A DNA stretch of 64,000 nt from Gymnorhina tibicen (GCA_013399875.1 VXAZ01009309.1:3654396-3718395); one strand, 5' to 3'; positions 12,801 to 22,297 are shown, counted from the first letter of the stretch. Translations and numbers: made by a program. The notes: generated from the sequence alone by a model not told the origin.

Positions 12801-15800
12801 CCCCGGGGCGCCGGGCTCCCCGCTGGCCCCGGCTTTTGAAGGTAAAACCCTAAGCCGGGGGATGCTGGAGCGGGGAGCGTTTCTGCGGGCGCTGGCCGCG
12901 TTCAGTTCCCAGCCCTTCCCGCTGCCTTTTCCGCTGTGTCAAGGCACACAAAGACCTTTCCAGCCCTGGGCGGGTTCGTTCCAGCACCTCCTCCATCCCT
13001 GACACGCTGGAGGGGCTGCAGGCACGGGGGTGATTGCATTTTCCTAATGGCAGCCACCTGGCTTTTTCCACCTCTCTCCTCCGGTCCCCGTAACCCGATT
13101 ACGGCCCCTGTCCCCGGGGCCCTGCACTGCTCATCGCTGTTATTGGGTTTGTCCAGCCCCGGCTGGCGGCTCTGACCTCTGTCCGAGCCCTTATCAGCTG
13201 CAATTAAGGGGGACTGAAAGGCAGCAGAGCAGCCCTGGGGGCAGAAATGGCATTAGGCAGCTGTGGAGGAGGATGCTGAGCTCGGCTCTGGCCAAGCTCA
13301 GGGTGTGCTCTGGGTGGCTCTGGGGACAGAGCCCTGTCCCCACGCTGTGTCCCCTTCAGGTGTGCTGTGGGGCAATCTCACCCCGTTTGTCCCGGTGGGG
13401 TGCCGGTGATTTTTTTCCCTTGTGGGAGAATCCTTCTTCCCTCCTGTCTGGGACCCTGGCACAGGAAGCGGGGTGGGAAGTGGCTGGCAGAGCTGCAGGC
13501 TATGTCGGGCGCTGGAGGAGTTTAATCACAGCAAAGTCTATTTTTCCAATTACAGTAGGTGGCTGCACTTATTATCATTATGACAGAATACCAGAGAGCA
13601 ATTTCGTAGTGGCAGGAAAGACAGAGGGAAGATTGATTACATATTAGTCGGCTCTCAAACGCCATCCCTGGGGATTTTTCCACCCAGGATTACCGAGGAG
13701 ATGAAATTCTTCGTTGTATACAGTACAGTCCCCACACTGGTTATGGGCTGGTCACTGCAGCATTCCCTGCTCCCGCCTGTAGCTCACAGCTCCCCTCCAC
13801 GCTTGAGGCTCTGTTCTGTGCTGGGACAAAAGTGCTGTCGGTCTCCAGGAGTTTTCTCCTGTGATCCTCACACACATTTTTGCTTTTAATGGCTGTCGCT
13901 GTGCCAAGCCTCACAAAAAGCAGTTAGCAGGGCCCCAAAGCCTTCCCTAACCCCGCTACTCTTTAACCCATGCTTCTTTTGGCAGTCCCCGCCTGGGGCT
14001 GTGCGAGCTGGAGAGGCTCAGAGCTGCACTTCAGGCTCTGCAGAGCAGAACCAGCCCAGCCCAGCACTCTCAGCCCTGAAAGGCTGCCCGGGGCTGTTTT
14101 CCAGGGGACGGCTACTACCTGGCTATCGGCGGGGCCGTGGCCCAGCACAACTGGTCCCACATCACCACCGTGCTGCAGGACATGAAATTCCAGTGCAAAC
14201 TCCTCGACTGCTCGGAGGAGCTGGGCATGATGAGCATCCAGGGCCCTCTGAGGTGAGCGGTGTGGCCCCTTCCCTGCAACCTGACCGTGGGGAGGTGGAG
14301 GGAGGGATGCAGGGATGGAGAGAAGGATGCAGGGGTGGAGGGAGAGATTCAGGGATAGGGAGGGATGCAGGGATGGAGGGAGGGATTCAGGGAGGGAGGG
14401 AGGGATGCAGGGATGGAGAGAAAGATCCAGGGATGGAGGGAGGGATGCAGGGAGGGATGGAGGGATGGANGTTTTCCTCAGGTGCAGGTCCCCGTGTTGG
14501 GCAGGGAGCCCCATGACAACGAGTGCTGATGCGGCTGGGGTAACACTCCATTGTCCACGGAACTGAAATGTCTTTTGAGGTTCCCTCAGCACTGCACATC
14601 AGCCACCTCAGCTCCTCTTTGGAGTGAGAAGTCTGTCCTGCCAGCAAGATGAGGCAGAAAGTTTTAGGGATAACCCTCAGGGCGGGCTGGGAACTGAGTC
14701 CCCTCACTGCGCCCGCTTTGCTGTTTCCCCACAGCCGTGTTGTCCTCCAAGAAGTGCTCGACACCGACCTCAGCAACGAGGCCTTCCCCTTCTCCACACA
14801 CAAAATCACCACGGCTGCAGGATGCGAGGTAGGAAGGGGCCATTCCTCGAGCTCCCAGGGAGCTCTGGGCTCTGAGCACCCACCAGCCTGCACAGCCAAG
14901 AGTAGAATCCCAGACTGGTTTGGATTTCAGGAAGGGACCTGAAAGATCATCTCATTCCAACCCCCTGCCGTGAGCAGGGACACCTTCCACTATCCCAGGC
15001 TGCTCCAAACCCCATCCAACCTGGCCTTGGACACTCCCGGGGATCCAGGGGCAGCCACAGCTTCTCTGGGCACCCTGTGCCATCTCCCTCTGCTAGGAAT
15101 GTGTCTGCCTCCACATTCTTGCTGAGAGGTTTTGTTATGGTTTTTGTTGGAAAAGGCCAAAACCCAGAGTGGGAATGGGGTGTTTCCCTCCCTGACTGCC
15201 TGCCAGGTGCCACCCCGCTCTCCCAGCCTTCCCAGAGGTGCCAGGAGTGCCTGGGCTGAGCTTGGGGAAAGGGACAGGGTGACTCACGGCTTTGCAGTGA
15301 TGCCAGAGGAACGAGAGACGCCTCCACGGATTAGGGTGAGCAGGGGTGATGAGATCTGCCTGACACTGCAGACACTTCCCATCTGCCCCTCCTCATGAAA
15401 AAACGGGGACAATTTAATGCAAATCTTGTCAGGTACCGGCAGCAGGGACTGGGCAGCCTGGAAGCCGCTGTGTTTGATCACAGGAGAAGCCTGACAGCCC
15501 TAAGCTTCCTGTGCAGGCACAGATCATCCTGCTCCTGCCCGGGCTCCACTTATGCCCTGAAGCTGCTGATTGAGCCTGCTTGAAACACCCTAAATAGAAG
15601 GGTCGGTGACCACGAAGTGTCATTTTCTCAAAGGAGAAACGTCCTGGGAAAAGCTGCTGCTGGCAAGTTTGGGTATCGGGGAAAAGCTTTTGCAAGGTTT
15701 CCCCGAGAAACTCTGCCTCGCTTTCTCAGCGATGTTTATCCCACGTGAAATATTCCTGTGGCTGCAAAAACACTTTGGAAGAGAGGGCGGAGTTTGTACC

Positions 15801-18800
15801 CCGTCCTTCCCATGGGAAACCTGGGCAGGCCTTGGTCCCAGAGCGTCCCTCTCCCGCTGGATGAGCCGGCTGGGAGGAGGAGGGAGCGTGCCCAGGACTC
15901 GCTCTGGCTCTCGGGCTGGTGCCTGGTGCCTGGTGCCTGTGACAGGATGAAGGAGGTGAAGGTGGAGCAGTAAATCTCGTAAAAGGCAGCAGGAGAGCCG
16001 GGAGCTGCAGCAGGCTGGATGTTAAGGAAATTGGGTTAAGCCACGTGCGACCACTTTTCATTCAGAATTAAAATGGCTTTAATTCGCCTGCAGCTGCCTG
16101 CTGAAGGGATTGCTGCTAAATCAAATTAGAGCGTCTTGATTTGTGAGCAAGAGCCTGGCCAGGCCTTAAGGTGGTTTAACCGAGGCACAGACGTTGCCCG
16201 AGTCAGATCAATCCCCAAACCATCTCCCCGAGCGCACCCCGGGCTTTGGGTGCCCGACAGCTCGACCCACGGCGAGTCCAGTGTCCCTTGGAGGGACACT
16301 CCAAGGGCCTGGGGGAGTTCAAAGCCAATCCACTGGTGCAGGTTGTCCCAAGTGTTGGATTTTCACCTCCATTAATCCTCCCCACACCCTCCCTTGTCAG
16401 CCTGTATCGGGCTGATACCATCCTGTGATAATCTGCTTATCCCCGGGGAAAGGTGTAGAAATGTTCCTGTCTCCGCGGGTGTGACGAGTTTATTTGCATT
16501 TCACTTCAAGTTTGTGAAAAATAACCCGGGTCCTTCCGGGGAGGCAGGGCTGGCAGAAGTCTTGTGGATTCTTTGGAGTGTAAACTCCCTGATGGACAGA
16601 GAAAAGCTCTCCTGCCTGAGGGGTGTGGGCTGGGAGGGGACTCCCTGCCTGCTGCCAGGCCACCCACGGGACAGTGAACACCAGGGACTCCATCCCACGC
16701 TGGAATTAGAGTGGGAGGGTTTCTCAGGGCAGCAGGCTGAAGCCTTGGCTGATACCATCGCCTTCCAGGGGGATTAAACTGAACCCAGCATCTTTAAAAA
16801 GTTAGCACTGAGATTTTCCTGCATTAACTCAGTAGTTGAACAAAATCTGCTGGAGTCAAAGGAGAGTTCCAGCAGTGTTAATGACTCTGGAAATTATGGA
16901 TTGGGTTGTGAGTTTATATATAGAGTCTCTCATTGTATGGAACAGCAGAGAAAGGTCCCGCTTTGAATCTCACTGCTGGAGACAGGGCAGAGTTCAGGTT
17001 TTCCTTTTCTACACTACTCAGAATGCTTTTGAACGGCTGCACAAACCCCCAGGAACTGATTCTATCTCACAGCTCCAGCTGAAAGAGCCGTTCCTCTGGG
17101 GATCCAGCAGAGCTGCTGAGTCCAGCCCTCGGCATTCCCCTCCGGGGCGGGATGTGGATCCTGCCTGGGGTACCCACACATGGGGCACCCCGATCCCTCC
17201 CTGTGCAGAGCTGATCGCTGGCACCCCGGTTTTCCAGGGATACCTGTTTTCTGTGGGGCACTGCTCATCCCCACCGAGCACTGGGGGTTTGAGGGGAAGT
17301 TTCTCCCAGGAGTAACTTGCTCTGGGTTGTAAGGAGCACTCTAGCTGCAGTCACAGACAGGGTTAATGAGCCGGGAAGTTGCCTGTCAATCCCCGGAGCA
17401 CCTCCTGCCGCAATGAAGATGGAAACTGGCTCGCAGCAGCCTCGCCCCTGGCTGTTCCCTAATTAGGTGACACCTTTGTGTAGAGGAAAAGGCTCCTCTG
17501 CGCCCCTCGTGCCTGTGCCCCTGGGGAAGGGACCGCCAGCCCTTGTGCCCCGCTGCGGGGCTGTGCCAGCACCAGGGCAGGGCTGGCTCCTGGCACGGCT
17601 CCCCAAAATGAATTCCCCACCCTATGTGTTCCTTCCCCCTCCCCACCCCTGTCGCAGAGGTTAAAGCTTCTTGCGAGCTGCCTTAAACCCTGCTTGAGCA
17701 CCTGATTTTTGTGCTTGGGGAAGGAGGAATGGATTTGGGTTCCCAGCCGTGCCCCCTGGCCATGCTGGCAGCACAGAGCCCAGGCAGCCCTTGGGCACTT
17801 CTGCCTGCTCTGGGCAGCAGCTGCTGGTGTCTGTTTGCATTTGTCCCCGGGATTAGAGAGCACAGCTGGCACCAGAGCTCGGCAAATGGCAAAATGCAGC
17901 TTCTGCCCCAACCACACCCGGAGCCAGCATGGCCAGGCCAGCCCCGAGGCCACCAGGACCAGCCTGGAAGTGTGCTCTGAGCTGGAAACTGCTTTGTTAA
18001 AAGGCCAGGTCACAATCCAGAGCGAAACTCTGGAGTTCAGTCTCTCTCCCAAAGCGAGCTCTGCCTTTGCAGTGGATGTGCATCCGAAGGGATGAACCAG
18101 AGGGGGTTTGTGGGGGAGGAAGTGGAGAAGTACAATGGGATGAATCAGAGGGAAAGGCAGCTCAGGCTCAAGGGCTGTCTCCAGGGAAGGTGCCTGAGCT
18201 GCGGTGGTCCCAGGCGGCCTGGAAAGCTTTGGGAATGGGGACGGTTTCCCGGGGACAGCAGGAGGGTGCAGGCAGGGCTGGCTGGGTGAGGAGCTGGGGG
18301 AACAGGGGCAGGGCAGTCTGTTCCCTGGGACCACAGGCAGGCTCCATCCCCGGCAGCGAGGCTTCCCTGGAGGAGCTCTGAGTCCCTCGTGCCGATCTGC
18401 TCACTCCTCCTCGGAGCTCCGTGCGTTTGGTGAGGAGCCAGCCTGGCAGCACAGCTTTGGGACACGGCCTCCGTGGGGAAACCTGAGCATTTCCTGGTGG
18501 GAATGGGGTGTGGGTCAGGACACCCGGCTCAGCCCCCGCCTGGGAGCCTTTGGGTGCCTCTGCTGTGGGAGCACTGTCCAAGAAGGGAACACCCCCGGGG
18601 GACAGCAGCCATGAAGTGCCCCAAAAGCAGGACGGTCCTGCTGGGCACCAGCTTCCCTGTCTCAGTGGATCAGCAGAGGGAGACAAAAGCTCGGCTGGAG
18701 CTGGAGCATCACGTCCAACCCCGGCCCTGGAATCCGTAGCCAGAGGACGCTGCCAGCAGCCACCTCTGCCCACTGGCACTGGCGGTAGCTGGGTTTGAGG

Positions 18801-21179
18801 TGCCAGGCTTGGGTCGTCCAGAGACGAGAAATTCAGCCTGACCCTGGCTTGGTGCGTGAGGGAGAGCCCAGAACCGCCTTCCACCACAAGGTCCCCACCG
18901 GGTTCCCAGGCAAAGCTGGCTTTTCCCCTGTCTCGGCAGCGCGTGGCCTCTCCCACCCTGCCCAGCCCAGCCGCACCGCGGGGATGTCTGACCTCGTGCC
19001 TTTGCAGGTCCGTGCCATGAGGCTGTCGTTCGTGGGCGAGATGGGCTGGGAGCTGCACGTGCCCAGGGCTGACTGCGTGAAGGTTTATCGGGCGGTGATG
19101 GAGGCGGGAGCCCGGCACGGCATCGCCAACGCCGGCTACAGAGCCATTGACAGCCTCAGCATCGAGAAAGGTCCTTTCCTCCTTCCGGCAGCACTCTCTG
19201 CTTTTCCTCCAGCGGGGGAACCGGGGCAAGGAGCTTTCCCCAGCTTCAGGGTGGGTCAGCGTGACTGGAGGTGTGGCAGAGTCTCAGAATGCCGAGACTT
19301 CCCCTGTCTGGGCTCCTCTCGAGGGTGTTTTATCCAGGGCCGATGAATGAAGGGCAGCGGGTGTCCAGGGGGCAGGGGCGATGTCTCGGTGTCCTGCCGC
19401 TGTGACGGGGACCAGCGGGTGACCCCGCTTGCTCCCTGCAGGGTACAGGCACTGGCACGCGGACCTGCGCCCCGATGACACCCCGCTGGAAGCAGGCTTG
19501 GCCTTCACCTGCAAGCTCAAGTCCAGCATCCCCTTCCTGGGCCGGGAGGCTGTGGAGGCTCAGAAAGCCAAGGGCATCTTCCGCCGCCTCGTGTGCTTCA
19601 CCACGGAGGAGTGAGTACCCCGCCGGGCCCGCTCCGTGCCGCGGCTCCCGGCCCGGGACCACCCTGGAGCAGCACCTGCAGCGAGCCCACCCGGCCCCGT
19701 GTGCGCACACACACACACGCACACGCAGGTGCCACACGCGGGGCCGGGCTGCGAGCCAGCTCGGCTGTTTTCCGTGCTCTAATTCCACCTCTGATTTAAA
19801 TCCCGCCGCGAACGCCCTGGTGGGTGTTTAACGGGGGCTGCAGGAGCTGTGACGGGGTTGATCTCGTTTCGCCCGGAGCAGCGGGAGGCTTTGCAAATAG
19901 GGCTGGAGGGGCTTGGGGTTCAGTGGGGAGAGGTGAATGAGCCCGTGGGCAGTGGGAGCCCTGGCACGTGGGCTGGCCTGGGGCAGAGCCAGGGTCCCCC
20001 CAAACCCCTCTGCCCCGCGGCGGGGCTGTGCTGTGGCAGCTCTGCCCGTGCCTCGCAGGAAGGTGCCCATGTTCGGCCTGGAGGCGGTCTGGAGGGACGG
20101 CAAGGTGGTCGGCCACATCCGCCGGGCAGATTTTGGATTCGCCATCGACAAGACCATCGCCTACGGCTACATCCGAGACCCCGCGGGGGGCCCGGTGAGT
20201 GCGGACCCCCGGGGTGGCTGTGCCTCCCTCCCTGCAGCGGCACAAACCCGCCTGGGCTGGGAGCTGGGGCAGCAGCCCCCTCCCGCTCCCCCTGCGCAGG
20301 CTGCAGGGGGAGGGATGGCCACGGCTTGGTGGCAAAGCCGGTGTCACCCACTGTCGCTCCGTGAGGTCCCAGCGCGGCTCAAGCGCTGCCGCGGGTGTTA
20401 ATTGCAACCAAACATTTAATTGTAGTAGTGAATTAACTCAACGTTGTAGGGAGCAGCGGCCAGTAGGAGCAGGGCAGGCTCTTAATTAACCGTGGGAGGC
20501 TCCTGGATAATCAGTCGGGTGCCCTCGTTAAGCAGGCAGAGGGCAGGGAAGCGGTGTGGGGAGGGAGGCTGGGGTGACACCTCCGGGGCCTGTCTCTGTG
20601 CCAGCCCAGAGCTGTGTGTGCTGTGATTCCGGCTCTTGCTTGCCTTGACTTTTCATCCTGCAACCCTGCAAGAGCCCCAAGGCAAGTGGGTTTGGGGGCC
20701 AGTTGCCCCTGGGAACCCCCTTTTCTCCCAGTGATGGATGTTCCTCTTCCTCCTCTTCCTCTCCTTTTTCCCTTTCCCCTTTCTTCTCCCCTTTCCTTTC
20801 CCCTTTTTCCCTTTCCATCCTATACCTCCACAGGGAAAAAAAAAGAAACCTAAAAAATTTCAAATACTGATTTTTTTTTTTTTTGACAGAGCGCTTTTAG
20901 CAGCTCTTTTCCTCCTTCCCAAGCATCCTCTTGGGATGGCAGAGCTGGGTTTTGTGCAGGGAGCAGATCTGTGGGGAGGGTGGGAGCTTGCCCAGGGATG
21001 GAGCTGCGATGCCGGCACCCCTACGGGGGTTTTTCCGTGGCTCTGCCTCGCAGGTTTCCCTGGATTTTGTGAAGAGTGGCAGCTACGAGCTGGAGCGGAT
21101 GGGAGTGACCTTCCCGGCCCGAGCTCACACCAAGTCCCCGTTCGACCCCGACAACAAACGCGTGAAGGGCTTTTACTGA
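585..21179 (+). CDS. SARDH: Sarcosine dehydrogenase, mitochondrial (20 coding exons, whole CDS span)
   Basis: SARDH oxidises sarcosine to glycine in the mitochondrial matrix. It passes the one-carbon unit to tetrahydrofolate and electrons to ETF. The spliced frame is 585-894, 1450-1628, 2119-2298, 2641-2764, 2965-3065, 4171-4275, 4649-4778, 6985-7071, 7187-7277, 9036-9177, 10669-10752, 11434-11547, 12053-12191, 12728-12841, 14105-14252, 14735-14828, 19008-19170, 19442-19610, 20059-20194 and 21054-21179: 2736 nt, 911 aa (human about 918). An Arg/Ala-rich presequence comes first, then a dinucleotide-binding GGGSLG at residues 66-71 and the TTWHTAG motif whose His101 matches the covalent FAD histidine. 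An FAD oxidoreductase domain (about 62-430) is followed by aminomethyltransferase-like (GCV_T) domains to the C-terminus. The start at 585 aligns with the human N-terminus. All introns are GT-AG except intron 9, which is GC-AG. The gene is tail-to-tail with DBH. DMGDH is the nearest paralogue, but residue-level similarity throughout favours SARDH. Confidence 0.96.
1450..1628 (+). CDS. SARDH: SARDH coding exon 2 (residues 104-163)
   Basis: It follows the acceptor ccccgcag ending at 1449 and completes the Gly104 codon. It encodes [15 protein letters not shown] and the GGLFIASN strand of the FAD-dependent oxidoreductase domain. The donor GTAGGG begins at 1629, phase 0. Confidence 0.94.
2119..2298 (+). 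CDS. SARDH: SARDH coding exon 3 (residues 164-223)
   Basis: Sixty codons between the acceptor ggcag (2114-2118) and the donor GTAGCT (2299). It encodes the YPLMN, YGTLYVP and [10 protein letters not shown] segments conserved in SARDH and DMGDH. Phase 0 at both ends. Confidence 0.94.
2641..2764 (+). CDS. SARDH: SARDH coding exon 4 (residues 224-264)
   Basis: It begins after ctgccag (ending 2640) and encodes [10 protein letters not shown] and the CVVNCAG strand that closes the Rossmann fold. The donor GTACGG at 2765 leaves one base of a split Gly codon. Confidence 0.94.
2788..2838. repeat. Short 18-bp tandem repeat in SARDH intron 4
   Basis: About three copies of an 18-bp unit (GGAGAAGGTGTGGGGCA type) directly after exon 4. 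Confidence 0.7.
2965..3065 (+). CDS. SARDH: SARDH coding exon 5 (residues 265-298)
   Basis: It begins after ctccag (ending 2964) and encodes GVWARALGR and [15 protein letters not shown]. The donor GTCAGT begins at 3066. The reading frame continues in phase 0. Confidence 0.94.
4171..4275 (+). CDS. SARDH: SARDH coding exon 6 (residues 299-333)
   Basis: Exactly 35 codons between tttctcag (ending 4170) and the donor GTGAGT (4276). It encodes [25 protein letters not shown] and IFWEE, nearly identical to human SARDH. Confidence 0.96.
4649..4778 (+). CDS. SARDH: SARDH coding exon 7 (residues 334-376)
   Basis: The acceptor is ctttag (ending 4648). It encodes [17 protein letters not shown], the [18 protein letters not shown] segment and the conserved VCGP. 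The donor GTAACG begins at 4779 after one base of a split Glu codon. Confidence 0.95.
4793..4855. repeat. GTGGTGGCACC-type tandem repeat in SARDH intron 7
   Basis: Imperfect repeats of GGTGGCACCGT and GGTGGCATTGT, starting some 15 bp after the exon 7 donor. Confidence 0.75.
5005..5240 (-). mobile_element. CR1 LINE fragment, SARDH intron 7
   Basis: The plus strand reads like the reverse complement of a CR1 3' end: GCAGAATGGTTTGGCTTGGAA, then CCCATTCCAACCCC, TTCCACTATCCCAGGGTGCT and CTGGCCTTGGACATTTCCAGGG. It is a 5'-truncated copy inserted in minus orientation. Confidence 0.85.
6236..6413. repeat. (GGAT)n tetranucleotide array with assembly gap
   Basis: GGAT/GGAG tetranucleotide repeats flank a run of N. 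The true length is unknown. It lies in SARDH intron 7, which is 2.2 kb as assembled. Confidence 0.92.
6287..6331. other. Assembly gap (45 N)
   Basis: 45 undetermined bases inside the GGAT array. Confidence 0.99.
6985..7071 (+). CDS. SARDH: SARDH coding exon 8 (residues 377-405)
   Basis: It follows gttccag (ending 6984). It encodes [15 protein letters not shown] and [12 protein letters not shown], the C-terminal part of the FAD domain. The donor GTAAGA begins at 7072. Confidence 0.95.
7187..7277 (+). CDS. SARDH: SARDH coding exon 9 (residues 406-435), GC donor
   Basis: The acceptor is cccccag (ending 7186). It encodes [18 protein letters not shown] and EKDMYGYDI. The frame continues to the Arg-Arg-Phe of exon 10 only if the exon ends at 7277 (...ATC AG) and the intron starts GCAAGT, a GC-AG intron. 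No GT donor nearby keeps the frame and the conserved protein. Confidence 0.93.
7278..7279 (+). other. SARDH: Non-canonical GC splice donor of SARDH intron 9
   Basis: The exon 9/intron 9 boundary reads CAG|GCAAGT. Every position except the second intron base matches the U1 consensus, which is typical of functional GC-AG introns. The acceptor at 9034-9035 is a normal AG. GC-AG introns are a known minority class of U2 introns. Confidence 0.85.
9036..9177 (+). CDS. SARDH: SARDH coding exon 10 (residues 436-483)
   Basis: The acceptor is cttccag (ending 9035). It encodes [26 protein letters not shown] and [13 protein letters not shown], the linker between the oxidoreductase domain and the folate-binding half. 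The donor GTGAGG begins at 9178. Confidence 0.95.
9985..10330. promoter_or_regulatory. Candidate conserved noncoding element, SARDH intron 10
   Basis: A non-repetitive, AT-richer island in otherwise GC-rich intron sequence. It carries two TGACAG cores (10001-10006 and 10080-10085), TAAT-containing sites and an AT-rich CAATTTATTTTTTAATA tract. This composition resembles developmental enhancers (TALE and homeodomain sites), but conservation was not tested. Confidence 0.35.
10669..10752 (+). CDS. SARDH: SARDH coding exon 11 (residues 484-511)
   Basis: 28 codons between ttgtgtag (ending 10668) and the donor GTAAGA (10753). It encodes [20 protein letters not shown], the start of the GCV_T-like region. 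Confidence 0.94.
10795..11330. repeat. 34-bp minisatellite filling most of SARDH intron 11
   Basis: About 15-16 diverged tandem copies of a 34-bp unit (GAGGATCCATCACTGAGGGC followed by AGGGATGTCGGAGT). Two subtypes alternate irregularly, one with ATCACTGAGGGCAGG and one with ATCTCCATGGGCAGG. It occupies nearly all of the 681-bp intron between exons 11 and 12. Open frames across it are by-products of the repeat. Confidence 0.9.
11434..11547 (+). CDS. SARDH: SARDH coding exon 12 (residues 512-549)
   Basis: 38 codons after the acceptor ccccag (ending 11433). It encodes the tyrosine-rich [11 protein letters not shown] and [13 protein letters not shown]. The donor GTGAGT begins at 11548. Confidence 0.94.
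12053..12191 (+). CDS. SARDH: SARDH coding exon 13 (residues 550-595)
   Basis: The acceptor is ttgcag (ending 12052). It encodes [19 protein letters not shown] and ADWLFSADV, the first folate-domain beta strands of the GCV_T fold. The donor GTACAG at 12192 splits a Gly codon. Confidence 0.95.
12728..12841 (+). CDS. SARDH: SARDH coding exon 14 (residues 596-633)
   Basis: The acceptor is ccgcag (ending 12727). It encodes [19 protein letters not shown] and the less conserved Pro/Gly-rich LAPAFEG segment. The donor GTAAAA begins at 12842. Confidence 0.94.
13530..13650. promoter_or_regulatory. Candidate conserved noncoding element, SARDH intron 14
   Basis: An AT-rich complex stretch (CCAATTACAGTAGG, TTATTATCATTATGACAG, GATTGATTACATATTAG) within a GC-rich intron. 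It looks like an enhancer-type element rather than repeat. No cross-species evidence is available here. Confidence 0.3.
14105..14252 (+). CDS. SARDH: SARDH coding exon 15 (residues 634-682)
   Basis: The acceptor is ttccag (ending 14104). It encodes [19 protein letters not shown] and the [10 protein letters not shown] motif shared with GcvT proteins. The donor GTGAGC at 14253 leaves AG of a split Ser codon. Confidence 0.95.
14289..14470. repeat. GGATG/GGAG-derived minisatellite, SARDH intron 15
   Basis: Repeats such as GGATGCAGGGATGGAGGGAG begin about 40 bp downstream of the exon 15 donor. The array ends at a single N (14470), so its length is uncertain. Confidence 0.9.
14735..14828 (+). CDS. 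SARDH: SARDH coding exon 16 (residues 683-714)
   Basis: The acceptor is ccccacag (ending 14734). It encodes [20 protein letters not shown] and HKITTAAG. The donor GTAGGA begins at 14829. The following intron (14829-19007, 4.2 kb) is the longest in the gene. Confidence 0.94.
14902..15120 (-). mobile_element. CR1 LINE fragment, SARDH intron 16
   Basis: It contains TAGAATCCCAGACTGGTTTGG, ATCTCATTCCAACCCCCTGCC, CTGCTCCAAACCCCATCC and AACCTGGCCTTGGACACT: the reverse complement of a CR1 3' end, 5'-truncated. Confidence 0.87.
19008..19170 (+). CDS. SARDH: SARDH coding exon 17 (residues 715-768)
   Basis: The acceptor is tttgcag (ending 19007). It encodes [19 protein letters not shown] and [14 protein letters not shown], the signature region of the aminomethyltransferase fold (SFVGE.GWE). 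The donor GTCCTT at 19171 is weak but fits the frame and the human exon structure. Confidence 0.94.
19442..19610 (+). CDS. SARDH: SARDH coding exon 18 (residues 769-824)
   Basis: The acceptor is ccctgcag (ending 19441). It encodes [19 protein letters not shown] and the LVCFTTEE strand that opens the GCV_T C-terminal barrel. The donor GTGAGT at 19611 splits a Glu codon after GA. Confidence 0.95.
19702..19732. repeat. (CA)n microsatellite, SARDH intron 18
   Basis: A short run of CA dinucleotides, interrupted by CG, about 95 bp downstream of exon 18. Confidence 0.85.
20059..20194 (+). CDS. SARDH: SARDH coding exon 19 (residues 825-870)
   Basis: The acceptor is cctcgcag (ending 20058). It encodes [19 protein letters not shown] and [17 protein letters not shown]. 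The donor GTGAGT begins at 20195. Confidence 0.95.
20733..20822. repeat. Polypyrimidine tract in SARDH intron 19
   Basis: About 90 bases almost purely C/T on the plus strand (TTCCTCTTCC, CCCTTTCCCC, CTTTCCTTTCCCC), followed by poly-A and poly-T runs near 20835-20884. It lies about 230 bp before the last acceptor. Homopurine/homopyrimidine tracts of this kind can form triplex DNA and raise replication errors. Confidence 0.8.
21054..21179 (+). CDS. SARDH: SARDH coding exon 20 (residues 871-911 and stop)
   Basis: The acceptor is cctcgcag (ending 21053). It encodes [19 protein letters not shown] and the C-terminal [14 protein letters not shown], then TGA at 21177-21179. Length and end match the human protein, whose last residues are nearly the same. 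Confidence 0.96.
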   Translation, partial: VSLDFVKSGSYELERMGVTFPARAHTKSPFDPDNKRVKGFY

Positions 21180-22290
21180 GGCTGCCGTGGATGCCGAGAG
21201 GGAAGAGGAGCTGCCGGCCGGACTCCCGGCCCCCGCGAGCCCCAGCTGGCTCCGGGGTCAGCTGCAAGAGCCGGGCACCCTCCTGGAACTCACCAAGTAA
21301 ATTTGGGCCGAATTAGGGGGGAGAGGAGGAAGAGATCCCGAAAAGCCCAAAGACTCTGTGGCTCTGCCCTCCAAGCGAAGCGGTGCCACTGCAGCAGGAA
21401 TTGTTTTCCCCAGGTTCCCTGGCCTGCAACCAGTGTTTGCTCTCACTGCACGTGAAGTGGTTTCAATTTTTGACTTTGCTGGAGACTCTCTCCCCCCCCA
21501 AATGTAGTTTCACGCTGCATGGAAATGAATTTTTTTTAAACTAACTCTGCTGTTATTACAGCCCGAGCCTCCAAACCTGCCATCCCTCTGGTCCTTTGCT
21601 GCGTCCGTCCCCACTCCCACGGGTGTCACCTCGTCCTGGCTGTGCCCCGGGGCTCCGTGCTGGGGTGGGGGCCGTGGAGGGGCAGGAGAGCAGGGCCATT
21701 GTCTAGGCTCAGGCTGTGGGTTCTGCTCTGCCAGTGCTGTTTGTGTGGAACCATGGAATGGTTTGCGTTGGAAGGGACCTTAAAGCTCATCTCATTCCAT
21801 GGGTTCCACGGGCAGGGACACCTTCCACTCTCCCAGGGTGCTCCAAGCCCCATCCAACCTGGCCTTGGACACTTCCAGGGGTAGCCACAGCTTCTCTGGG
21901 CTGCTCCTGACACAGGTTGTGGTGTAAGGTGGCCAACAGGGGCACTGACCCCACAGCTGCCCTTGGCCCCATCCACTGGCAGCTCCCTGGTCCCTTGTGG
22001 CATCTTCCCAAAGGTCACCTCAGGGGTGGCTCCTTTCAGCTCCCGACAGAGAGGGGGATGCTGGCAGAGGCTGAGCCGTGAGCTCAAACCCCTGCGGCCT
22101 CTGGCAGCTCAGAGCCAGCCTGGGAGGCAGCAGGGAAGGTTTTGCCTCACACGCACAGGGCCTGGACTGAAGGGGAGGATCAGCAACTCCCAGCCCGTCC
22201 CCGTCACCATCCCTTGCTCTGGTCCCCTCGCTGGGCTCTCTGCCGAAGCTTTCACCCGCCTGGAGAAATAATCTCACTCCCTGCTCTTCC
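21180..22290 (+). other. SARDH 3' UTR and convergent intergenic sequence
   Basis: No coding exon is seen. No AATAAA occurs on the plus strand between the SARDH stop and the DBH stop. A variant AGTAAA lies at 21296-21301 and an ATTAAA at 22420-22425, the two plausible SARDH poly(A) signals. A CR1 fragment interrupts the stretch at about 21745. Confidence 0.45.
21745..21925 (-). mobile_element. CR1 LINE fragment between SARDH and DBH
   Basis: It contains GGAACCATGGAATGGTTTGC, TTGGAAGGGACCTTAAAGCT, CTCTCCCAGGGTGCTCCAAG and TGGCCTTGGACACTTCCAGG: a truncated CR1 3' end in minus orientation. Confidence 0.87.
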
Positions 22291-22291
22291 C

Positions 22292-22297
22292 TTTATT
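22292..22297 (-). terminator. DBH: Alternative distal DBH poly(A) signal (AATAAA)
   Basis: A second AATAAA in the DBH sense, 1.2 kb past the stop. If used, the DBH 3' UTR would overlap any SARDH transcript ending at the ATTAAA near 22420. Confidence 0.35.

Noticed and set aside
17459..18334. 291-codon minus-strand open frame in SARDH intron 16
   Set aside because: A long frame is expected in GC-rich DNA with few stops. There is no recognisable motif, and no splice sites or promoter support it.
18168..19229. 353-codon minus-strand open frame
   Set aside because: It is antisense to SARDH exon 17 and GC-rich intron. The composition is Pro/Ser/Arg-rich with no domain, and the plus strand explains the constraint.
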